Assembly: GCA_027859055.1 (NCBI GenBank)
Contig: JAQIBO010000451.1
Location: 1 to 11,347, forward strand
Origin: Spirochaeta sp.
GTDB taxonomy: Bacteria > Spirochaetota > Spirochaetia > DSM-27196 > Alkalispirochaetaceae
Length of the DNA stretch: 11,347 nucleotides
Reading direction: 5' to 3'
The number at the start of each line of letters is the position of its first letter. Position 1 is the stretch's first letter. Positions 1-7,015 of the stretch are shown here, piece after piece. The position numbers and the translations under genes were made by a program. The notes under the pieces were generated by a model, which was not told the DNA's origin, did not search any database, and was given only the letters and a program-made list of their open reading frames with translations.

Positions 1-59
1 ACAAAAGACCATTCAAAGAGTGTAAGTAGCGGTATATTAAAGAGATAAGTGTGGTAGCA

Positions 60-91
60 AAGTCTTGATTAAAATACGTTAATCAAGACTT
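60..91. repeat. 13-bp perfect inverted repeat containing the ABC-F stop codon
   Basis: The arms AAGTCTTGATTAA (60-72) and TTAATCAAGACTT (79-91) are perfectly complementary around a 6-nt loop (73-78). The TGA stop of the minus-strand ABC-F gene (83-85) lies inside the right arm. The position suits a transcription terminator for that operon, but the stem is AT-rich and no real T-run follows it on either strand, so an intrinsic terminator is only possible. It could also be a protein-binding dyad or a recombination scar. The bases to its left (1-59) are about 35% GC; I see no gene in them. Confidence 0.6.
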
Positions 92-1786
92 AGGGGCGTG
101 TTCACTGTGATGCCACTGGCCAATGGGGGCAAAAAATGTGTGAGAATCCTGGGTCAATCGGATCATGGGTACGCCAAATATTGCTTCGATGCGCTCACAC
201 GTGAGCACGTCCTTGGGAAGCCCAATCACTGGCTGGGAGCCATTTTCAGGGCCGAGAAGCAGGATTTGATCACAGTATTGCATGGCCATATTGATACCGT
301 GTGTGATGGTAATAATGGTCTTGCCCTGGTCCACCTGAATTTTCTTCAAAAGATCATACACTGCGACCTGATGATTGAGGTCCAGATGGTTAGTGGGTTC
401 GTCCATGATCAGCGCGTTGGGCTGAAACAGCATCACCTTGGCAAGCATGCAGCGCACCCGCTCCCCACCGGACAGGACGGTCACCTTTTTGAGGGACTCC
501 TCACCGCTGAACAGCATCCGTCCGAGAAACCCGCGCACATACGCCTCCTCCTCAATTGCGCTGTACTGCTTCAGCCACTCAACAAGGGTATACGGTTTGT
601 CGAAATACCGCGTGTTGTCCTTGGGATAGTATGCGGGTTTCATCGTGGTTCCCCACTCGTACTCCCCGTGGTCCGGTTCGCGTTCACCGGCCAGCACTTC
701 AAAAAGGGCGGTTTTGGTGTTGTGATACGGGCCGACAAACGCGATTTTGTCGCCGGGATGCATCGTCAGATGTACACGTGAAAGACCCGCTTCGCCGTCG
801 GCGTTCACCGTCAGGCCGCGCAGTTCCAGCACTTTTTTCCCCGGCTCCCGCTCCATGTCAAAGTGGATGTACGGCGTCCGGCGGCTGGAGGGCCGAATGT
901 CGTCGATGGTAAGCTTGTCGATCAGTTTCTGCCGGCTGGTTGCCTGCTTGCTCCGCGCCGCGTTGGAGGAGAAGCGCTGGATAAACTCTTTGAGTTCAGC
1001 GATTTTGTCTTCCCGGCGACGTTTGTCATCCCGCGATTGTTTCTGAGCCAGCTGGCTGGAGTGGTACCAGAAGTCGTAGTTACCGACGTACAACTGAATC
1101 TTGCCGAAATCGATGTCGGCGATGTGGGTACACACCCGGTTGAGAAAGTGCCGGTCGTGGCTCACAACGATTACGGTGTTGCGAAAGTTGAAAAGAAAGT
1201 CCTCCAGCCAGGTGACCGATTCGAGGTCGAGGTTGTTGGTCGGCTCATCGAGAAGCAGGATATCCGGATCTCCAAACAGCGCCTGCGCCAGGAGTACGCG
1301 GACCTTCTGGCCGCCATCCAGTTCGGACATCTGCTTTTCGTGAAGCTCGTCGGCAAGGCCGAGTCCGGACAGCAGGCGGCCCGCCTCGGATTCAGCCTCC
1401 CAGCCGCCCATCTCGGCAAACTCGCTTTCAAGCTCGGCGGCGCGCATTCCGTCTTCTTCGGTAAAATCCTCTTTGGAATAGATCGCGTCTTTTTCGATCA
1501 TCACGTCGTACAACGTGCGGTATCCCATGATAACCGTGTGCATGACGGTGTATTCGTCAAACGCGAACTGATCCTGTCGCAATACGGCGATCCGCTCCCG
1601 GGGGCCAACCGCTACCGATCCGGTATCCGGTTCGATCTCTCCGGAGAGGATTTTGAGAAACGTGGATTTCCCGGCACCGTTGGCGCCGATGACGCCGTAG
1701 CAGTTTGCCGGGGAGAATTTGATGTTGACGTCTTTAAAGAGCGGTATTCCGCCAAAGGACAGGCTGATGTTTTCGGCATTGATCAT
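83..1786 (-). CDS. ABC-F family ATPase (YbiT-like) with atypical, importer-like C-terminus
   Basis: This is a soluble tandem-ATPase protein of the ABC-F family, whose members act on ribosomes rather than as transporters. NBD1 has Walker A GANGAGKS (residues 34-41), a signature reading LDGGQ (156-160) instead of LSGGQ, Walker B LLLDEPTNNLD (178-187) and SHDRHF (209-214). A charged linker rich in Arg and Lys spans about 240-310. NBD2 has a degenerate Walker A, GPYHNTKT (352-359), a normal LSGGE (438-442) and MDEPTNHLD (461-469). The N-terminus MINAENISLSFGG and the QDQFAF and GRMLFSGEE stretches fit the YbiT-like branch. From about residue 471 the sequence (NHQV, THGINMAMQYCD, DVLT, IFGVP) resembles FecE/FhuC importer ATPases. 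The ATG start gives the family N-terminus but has no clear Shine-Dalgarno. It lies 33 nt after the patatin gene and is probably the last gene of that operon. Confidence 0.9.
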   Translation of the reverse strand: MINAENISLSFGGIPLFKDVNIKFSPANCYGVIGANGAGKSTFLKILSGEIEPDTGSVAVGPRERIAVLRQDQFAFDEYTVMHTVIMGYRTLYDVMIEKDAIYSKEDFTEEDGMRAAELESEFAEMGGWEAESEAGRLLSGLGLADELHEKQMSELDGGQKVRVLLAQALFGDPDILLLDEPTNNLDLESVTWLEDFLFNFRNTVIVVSHDRHFLNRVCTHIADIDFGKIQLYVGNYDFWYHSSQLAQKQSRDDKRRREDKIAELKEFIQRFSSNAARSKQATSRQKLIDKLTIDDIRPSSRRTPYIHFDMEREPGKKVLELRGLTVNADGEAGLSRVHLTMHPGDKIAFVGPYHNTKTALFEVLAGEREPDHGEYEWGTTMKPAYYPKDNTRYFDKPYTLVEWLKQYSAIEEEAYVRGFLGRMLFSGEESLKKVTVLSGGERVRCMLAKVMLFQPNALIMDEPTNHLDLNHQVAVYDLLKKIQVDQGKTIITITHGINMAMQYCDQILLLGPENGSQPVIGLPKDVLTCERIEAIFGVPMIRLTQDSHTFFAPIGQWHHSEHAPKS

Positions 1787-1819
1787 ATGCGCAGTTGTAC
1801 ACCGTGAACCACGAAATAT

Positions 1820-4153
1820 CTACCACTGCCACGGCGTTCCCCCGGGCGTCTCCGTGGGTCCCAGCAACACAAACGTCACCGGACGCAGATCGTGGTTCAG
1901 TGCCACCCCGGTGGAGATTTCTCCAAGGGGGGTGCCGAACCCCACGCCGATCATTCCCCCGCCGATGATCTCCGGAACGGTTCCCGGCTCCCATATATCG
2001 CGGATATCGCTGTTCCAGACGCGCCCGATGCGGCCGCGAAGGAGGAGGTACCCCGCGTCGCCGATCGCGAAGGGAAGCCGGAACAGTTCCGCGCGAATTC
2101 CCGCTCCGACGGTGACCACATGCCGCCCGCTGCGCTCCTGAAACAGGAGACCGGGAAAATCTTCAACCCCGCCGAGATAGAACCGGTCTTCCCGGGCGAG
2201 ACCGGAGTTGAGATCGGTGTCACCGCGCAGGTCACTGCGCAGGACAACACGGTCACCCACCGGCAGGTATCCCCGATGGCGGAGCTCAATCGTCCGCATC
2301 GAGGAGTCCAATAACGCGGGATCGGTCCACCACACCCGCGTCCGAAGCAGGGTATCGACGCCTCGCTCCGGATAGACACCGCGGTCAAGCTGATCGAGGT
2401 GGGCGTCCATCTGGATCCCCCCGCGCGGTTCTCCGGATGTTTCAAGTAAGCCGGCTCCCTGCTGGCGCTCGGTCCAGCGCCACTCACTGAAACCACCGAG
2501 TCGAATGTGCCACAGCCGGGGTGACTCAAATACCAGGCTCAGGTCTCCCCCTGCGTGGCGTCGAAAATACAGCGCCTCGAGGGTCCGGTCGTCGTAAAAG
2601 CTGAGCGGTGACGACAGCACATAGCCGCGCGGCTGGAGTGACACCCCCGGAAAAACCGGAAGATCCAGCGAGAGTCGCGCGCTGCCCACGTCGGTGAGCC
2701 ACCCCTCGGCGTGCAGTTCAGACCGGCTGCCGAGGCGGTTTTCTCCACCGAAGGGGAATCGTCCGAAGGCGTGGATGATTCCGCGGCTGTACAGACTCTC
2801 TACCAGTTGCGTTCGATACCCCGCACCAACCCAGATCTCCGAGGCGTTCCGCGGTCCGGGAATCGGATACAGAATCAGGTCGTATTCACCGGTTGTCCCC
2901 GTTGACACAAGATCGTAGGACATGAACCGAAAGCGGTCGAGATCGGTGCGGGCGTACACGGCTCCCTGAATATCGGACATGGAGACACGCTGTCCCTCCA
3001 GTCGACGCCGCAGTTCATCCACCGGCGGTGCGGTGATGAAAGTCGGTGTCCGCACCTCAACGCGGCGGATATCGATGGAACGATCGAGCTCCGGCACCGG
3101 CCGCCGCCAGGCCGAACCGACGCGCGGCCCGACCGACTCACGCAAAGCGATCAGTTCGTCAACCTTCTCTTCCGCTGCAACCCGGCCGCGTTCAATCAGC
3201 TCCTCGGCACGCCCGAAATCCGCCGGGGTAAACCCGCGCAGATCCGGCGTGATGACGAGATCCGCCCGCGCCAGATTCTCGTTAATACGCGTCTGCCGCA
3301 GGATCCGTGACGCCTGGTTCAACACCACTGGAATGGCACGCATTTCAGATGCGCTCCGGTCGAGAAGACTCAGGTTAACCGCTATTACGCGCTCTGCACC
3401 ACGCGCAATTGCAACATCTACCGGCAGGTTATTGGACCATCCGCCGTCTATAAGAAACTGCCCGCGGTAGTACAACGGGTCAAAGATTCCGGGAACCCCC
3501 ATACTGGCCCGAACCGCGCTTTTCAGGTCACCGCCGGTAAAGATCACTTCGTCGCCGGTTACCAGGTCGGTCGCAACCACCGCCAGCGAACGCGGAAGTT
3601 CGTCAAATGAATCGAGGGGTCCATAGCCGCGCAGGAGCTCATCGAGAAGCTCTATCACCGTCTGGCCCGGCGACGCGCCGCTACCCAGGATCACATCGCC
3701 CTCGTCAAGGAGTACCCGGGCACGGAACAGCCGATCAAATCGGCGTTCCTGGTAGCTTTGCTGACCCCGACCGCGGCGATCAAAGACGAGGGTGTTCCAG
3801 TCTGAGGTTCGGGCTATCGCCTGAATTTCCCGGGGAGAGTATCCCGCCGCATACAGTGATCCGACAATGCTTCCGAAACTGGTGCCGACCACGATCTCCG
3901 GTGAGAGGCCGTACTCTTCAAGAACGAGCAGAACACCGATGTGCGCAAACCCGAGGGCGCCCCCACCGGCCAGAGCGATGCCGAGACGGTCCTGCCCGAC
4001 AGGCCCGGAAACCACGCCGGCGGCAGGGCCGTCGCGTGCTTCCTGCGCCGGCAGAACCGGTGCCGCAAGCACCGCAGCTATCACCAGCGCGCCGAAAGCC
4101 GATGCGAGGTGCCGCCCGGTCTTCTCCGGACCCGTGGTGGTCCGAGGTGTCAT
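1820..4153 (-). CDS. Patatin-like phospholipase with POTRA and outer-membrane beta-barrel (PlpD-like)
   Basis: This is a predicted outer-membrane or autotransported lipase of 777 residues. A signal peptide covers about 1-36 (hydrophobic 20-34, then PAQEA). The patatin domain follows: oxyanion loop GGGALG (63-68), nucleophile elbow GTSFG with Ser92, and the catalytic-dyad Asp236 in DGG (236-238), so all catalytic residues are present. A POTRA-like segment lies at about 357-432. The remainder (about 437-777) is rich in alternating hydrophobic and aromatic strands and matches an Omp85/BamA-type barrel. This order is that of PlpD-type (type Vd) proteins, and the length is similar to theirs. The last strand is followed by a short Pro/Gly/Trp tail (PWQW) rather than ending in Phe. 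The start ATG overlaps the upstream stop as TGATG, with no separate Shine-Dalgarno, implying translational coupling to the acyl-CoA synthetase. Substrate is not predictable; phospholipase A1/A2 activity is usual for the family. Confidence 0.9.
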   Translation of the reverse strand: MTPRTTTGPEKTGRHLASAFGALVIAAVLAAPVLPAQEARDGPAAGVVSGPVGQDRLGIALAGGGALGFAHIGVLLVLEEYGLSPEIVVGTSFGSIVGSLYAAGYSPREIQAIARTSDWNTLVFDRRGRGQQSYQERRFDRLFRARVLLDEGDVILGSGASPGQTVIELLDELLRGYGPLDSFDELPRSLAVVATDLVTGDEVIFTGGDLKSAVRASMGVPGIFDPLYYRGQFLIDGGWSNNLPVDVAIARGAERVIAVNLSLLDRSASEMRAIPVVLNQASRILRQTRINENLARADLVITPDLRGFTPADFGRAEELIERGRVAAEEKVDELIALRESVGPRVGSAWRRPVPELDRSIDIRRVEVRTPTFITAPPVDELRRRLEGQRVSMSDIQGAVYARTDLDRFRFMSYDLVSTGTTGEYDLILYPIPGPRNASEIWVGAGYRTQLVESLYSRGIIHAFGRFPFGGENRLGSRSELHAEGWLTDVGSARLSLDLPVFPGVSLQPRGYVLSSPLSFYDDRTLEALYFRRHAGGDLSLVFESPRLWHIRLGGFSEWRWTERQQGAGLLETSGEPRGGIQMDAHLDQLDRGVYPERGVDTLLRTRVWWTDPALLDSSMRTIELRHRGYLPVGDRVVLRSDLRGDTDLNSGLAREDRFYLGGVEDFPGLLFQERSGRHVVTVGAGIRAELFRLPFAIGDAGYLLLRGRIGRVWNSDIRDIWEPGTVPEIIGGGMIGVGFGTPLGEISTGVALNHDLRPVTFVLLGPTETPGGTPWQW

Positions 4154-5898
4154 CAGTCGACGGTCTGGCGCTTGATCTTTTTGGTGGAGGTCATCTCCAT
4201 CGCCTCATCGAGAACCACTGTCCGGGAGATGCGCTGATACGGTTGCAGCTGCTCCCGGTTCACCTCCGCGACGATCGCGTCAAGCCGCTCACCGATCTGC
4301 TCTTTGGTGGCCGCAGCGCCGTCAACCGCACCGGGACCACCGGCGGCGAAAAAGTCCTCATCCGGATAGATCAACGCTTCAATCAGCTCGCCGCCGCGGG
4401 GACCGTCCGACGGATAGCCGCGGACAAGGATCTGACCGATCTCGCCGTAGAGTTGAAACGCGTTTTCAATCTCTTCAGGATAGACGTTCTTGCCCCCTTC
4501 ACTGACGATCAGGTTCTTGGCCCGCCCGGTCAGGTAGAGGTAGTTTTCGTGGTCCAGGTAGCCGACGTCACCGGTCCGGAAGAAGTGGTCCTCGGTGAAC
4601 ACTTCCGCGGTCTCCTCGGGCATCTCGTAATAGCCGGACATCACCATCGGTCCCTTGACCGCGATTTCGCCGGCTCCGCGTTCGTCGGGGCTGAGAATTT
4701 TCATTTCCGCCTGCGGTATCACCCGCCCGACACTCGTTTCCTTGTAGTGTTCCTTGGGATTCAGGGTGAGGATCGGGGATGTTTCCGTCAGGCCGTATCC
4801 CTGTACAAAGTCGATCCCGAGCTGGTTGTACTGTCGGAATACGCTTGGCGCGAGGGGCCCGCCACCGGAGATGCAGATGCGAATCGTTTTAAGCGATGCT
4901 TTATCGAGCACGGAACCGAAAAGCGCCTTGCCGGGGTTGGAGCCGGTGGTCTTTTTTATCCCGCCGCTCAGCCACATAAGCGAGCGAATGATCCCGTACA
5001 CAACCGCCCCTTTCTCCTTAATTCCGCGCATGATGCCGCCAAGAAGCTTATTGAACAGCAGGGGCACCCCGAGAAACATCGTGACGTTGGCAGCTTTCAG
5101 ATCGTGGAGTATCTGACTGATCGCCATGCGCTTTCCAAAAACCGTTTCCGCGCCGACGGAAAAGCTTTCGATGAACACCGCAAGCATGCTGTAGCTGTGG
5201 TGAATCGGCAGGAGGGCGTAAAACACATCCTCCGGAAAGATCGTCAGGTTGGCCTGAGCGAGAAAACAGTCGGAGACGAAGTTCCGGTGGGTCAGCATGA
5301 CCCCTTTCGGGCGACCGGTGGTGCCGGAGGTGTACATGATCGCCGCAAGTTCGCTCTCTGTTGCCGCCTGGATCGGATAGTCCCGTTCGGACTGCAGGTC
5401 GTATACGTATCCCGGTTTTGACGGGGCGAGACTGAGGACGTGCTTGACTCCGGGAAGCGCACCGGATGCGGTAAAGGTATCAAACCGTTCCTCATCCACG
5501 GCGAACACCCGCGCCCCCGACGCCTTGACGAGATTTGCGATCTCCTGGTCGTGGAGCTGGTAATCCACCGGAACCACCACCGCTCCGGCAAACAGAATCG
5601 CAAGGTAGGAAACCGCCCATTCCGGACTGTTTTTGCCACTGACCGCCACCCGATCTCCGTGTTCCACACCGAGGGAGCGGAGATACTGGGCCAGCCTGAG
5701 AATCCGCGCGTGGGCCTCCCGGTAACTCAGGGAGGTGCGCTCCGGTTCATAGACGGTGAAACAGGGACGGTCGGGAAACCGACTGGTGGTGATTTCAAAT
5801 ACCTGGGGAAGCGTTGGCCACTCGCCGGTAAAATGGGAACCCCGAAAATCTTCGAGGAAGTCCCACGGACGTGGAGTATTTTGCGATTCTGTGCTCAT
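4153..5898 (-). CDS. Long-chain fatty acid-CoA ligase (AMP-binding, class I adenylate-forming)
   Basis: This 581-residue cytosolic or membrane-associated enzyme should activate a fatty acid with ATP to an acyl-adenylate and then transfer it to CoA. Visible motifs are the P-loop YTSGTTGRPKG (189-199), the adenine-binding GYGLTETSP (367-375), RTGD (441-444), the hinge region GRAKNLIVSEGGKN (458-471) and the C-terminal lysine region TSTKKIKR (571-578), which would hold the adenylation lysine. No residue of the core appears missing. There is a short Gly/Ala-rich stretch at about 519-530 in the C-terminal domain. Long-chain specificity, or transfer to ACP instead of CoA, is inferred only from general similarity. 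It lies 49 nt after the nitrilase gene and its TGA overlaps the patatin ATG by one base, so it is tightly linked to a phospholipase that would release fatty acids. A promoter-like sequence sits immediately before the ATG. Confidence 0.93.
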   Translation of the reverse strand: MSTESQNTPRPWDFLEDFRGSHFTGEWPTLPQVFEITTSRFPDRPCFTVYEPERTSLSYREAHARILRLAQYLRSLGVEHGDRVAVSGKNSPEWAVSYLAILFAGAVVVPVDYQLHDQEIANLVKASGARVFAVDEERFDTFTASGALPGVKHVLSLAPSKPGYVYDLQSERDYPIQAATESELAAIMYTSGTTGRPKGVMLTHRNFVSDCFLAQANLTIFPEDVFYALLPIHHSYSMLAVFIESFSVGAETVFGKRMAISQILHDLKAANVTMFLGVPLLFNKLLGGIMRGIKEKGAVVYGIIRSLMWLSGGIKKTTGSNPGKALFGSVLDKASLKTIRICISGGGPLAPSVFRQYNQLGIDFVQGYGLTETSPILTLNPKEHYKETSVGRVIPQAEMKILSPDERGAGEIAVKGPMVMSGYYEMPEETAEVFTEDHFFRTGDVGYLDHENYLYLTGRAKNLIVSEGGKNVYPEEIENAFQLYGEIGQILVRGYPSDGPRGGELIEALIYPDEDFFAAGGPGAVDGAAATKEQIGERLDAIVAEVNREQLQPYQRISRTVVLDEAMEMTSTKKIKRQTVD

Positions 5899-5904
5899 AC
5901 TCTC

Positions 5905-5933
5905 AGTATACTCCCGAGAGGGGAAAACGGCAA
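5905..5933 (-). promoter_or_regulatory. Sigma70-like promoter abutting the acyl-CoA synthetase start
   Basis: On the minus strand, TTGCCG (5933-5928) is followed after 17 nt by TATACT (5910-5905), 4/6 and 5/6 matches to the -35 and -10 consensus. Transcription would start about at 5898, the A of the ATG, so the message would be leaderless. A GGGAG just upstream of the -10 may instead act as a somewhat distant Shine-Dalgarno on a read-through transcript from the nitrilase gene. The two readings are not exclusive. Confidence 0.45.
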
Positions 5934-5947
5934 AGTGTTGCTGGTCT

Positions 5948-6919
5948 TCACCGGATCGCTACGATAAGGATCGCGTCGCCGTCAATCGTGTCGGCCTGGG
6001 CGGTCCGCCGCCCCTCCTCGTCGACCACAAATGCCGGGCCCTGCCACACCATTTCAAGGTACGCCCCGTTGAGGCTGGTACTGAGTCCGCCGTCCACCGC
6101 CGTTTCGGCGACGCGCTCCGGCATCGCCGTGTCGAATCGGCGGCGCACCGCGCCGTTCCAGATCTCCCCGTTGGCGCGAACATCCAGCCAGAGGTCCACG
6201 TCGGCGTACGGCACCTCCCATTCGTCGAAATAGCTGTCCCGACATATGCTGAGGCCAAACGACACACCGTCAATTTCAAACGGGCGGGCGCGGGAGATAT
6301 TCCCTGGCGTGAGCCGCAGTTCATGACGTTCAAACGGGGTGAGAAACACCTTGTCCTGACGATACGAGAGCCTCCCGTCCGGCGCAAACAGCCACGCCTG
6401 GTTGCGAAGCGCGCCGTCACCGGTCTCGACAAACGCGGTCCCCGCAAGGATCCACACGCCGTACGTACGCGCCAGCTCCGACCAGATCGCTTTGATTTCC
6501 GGCGTATCGGTGCGAATCTCCTGCCGCAGCAGCTGCGGGATTCCACCGGCAGCACCGATAATCGGTGCCAGGTCATCGATCTCCTCGGCACCAGTGATGC
6601 GTCGACTGTAGTTGTCAAGGAGAGCAAACACGTTGACGTATTCCGGGAAGACGACAAACTCGGCGCCGTGCCGGTTCACGGCGACCTGCAGCAACTGGTC
6701 GATTTCCCGCCGAAACCGAGCGTGGTCGGTGTATTCCTCTTCCTCCACGGCAAACTGAATCAGCGCAACAATCAGGGGGTCATCAGGAACCACGTCGTTC
6801 GCTGGGAGCGCGTCGGCCGGTGCGGTTTCCACCAGCAGGGTCTCGGCGGATATCATCACCGTAGCCGCCACCGTCAAGTTAAGAATGATTCCTAATAATT
6901 TTGCCGTTTTCCCTTGCAT
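5948..6919 (-). CDS. Exported carbon-nitrogen hydrolase (nitrilase fold)
   Basis: This 323-residue protein has a nitrilase-superfamily domain behind an N-terminal signal peptide (Lys-containing start, hydrophobic core about 8-24, possible cleavage after ISA or ADA). The catalytic set is complete: Glu93 in FPEY, Lys190 in DKVFLTPFE, a second Glu197 in that motif, and nucleophile Cys226 in LSICRDSY. Such enzymes hydrolyse or form amide bonds. The KxxLxPFE arrangement recalls the nitrilase domain of apolipoprotein N-acyltransferase, but the eight-helix membrane part of Lnt is absent and I do not call it Lnt. Glu93 and Lys190 are 97 residues apart, which suggests an insertion around 105-140. The ATG at 6919 is supported by GAGGAA 6 nt upstream (6931-6926). 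It is the first gene of the left operon, divergent from the ZIP gene. The substrate is unknown. Confidence 0.82.
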   Translation of the reverse strand: MQGKTAKLLGIILNLTVAATVMISAETLLVETAPADALPANDVVPDDPLIVALIQFAVEEEEYTDHARFRREIDQLLQVAVNRHGAEFVVFPEYVNVFALLDNYSRRITGAEEIDDLAPIIGAAGGIPQLLRQEIRTDTPEIKAIWSELARTYGVWILAGTAFVETGDGALRNQAWLFAPDGRLSYRQDKVFLTPFERHELRLTPGNISRARPFEIDGVSFGLSICRDSYFDEWEVPYADVDLWLDVRANGEIWNGAVRRRFDTAMPERVAETAVDGGLSTSLNGAYLEMVWQGPAFVVDEEGRRTAQADTIDGDAILIVAIR

Positions 6920-6937
6920 TCACCGTTCCTCGTCGAT

Positions 6938-6966
6938 ATGTTAAACCGCGACGCGTCCGGGGGCAA
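6938..6966 (-). promoter_or_regulatory. Possible promoter of the nitrilase-led operon
   Basis: On the minus strand, TTGCCC (6966-6961) and TAACAT (6943-6938) are separated by 17 nt; each matches 4 of 6 consensus bases. The predicted start near 6931 would leave a leader of only about 12 nt, with the GAGGAA ribosome-binding site at its very 5' end, which weakens the call. The site lies in the 96-nt divergent spacer shared with the ZIP gene, for which I could not find a convincing promoter. Confidence 0.3.
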
Positions 6967-7015
6967 CTCCCACAGTCACCGGTGCTGACAATTATTCCAA
7001 CCGCGAGGAGCGATC

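Noticed and set aside
863..1807. Long plus-strand open frame (about 314 codons) opposite the ABC-F gene, and a 227-codon one at 98-781
   Set aside because: Both are antisense to a well-supported gene, show no family motif and reflect GC-rich codon use on the other strand.
3607..5421. A 604-codon plus-strand open frame opposite the patatin and acyl-CoA synthetase genes
   Set aside because: It spans two clear minus-strand genes and their overlap, and its protein is low-complexity with no recognisable domain.
5756..6895. A 379-codon plus-strand open frame opposite the nitrilase gene
   Set aside because: The minus-strand frame has a signal peptide, a ribosome-binding site and all catalytic residues; the plus frame has none of these.
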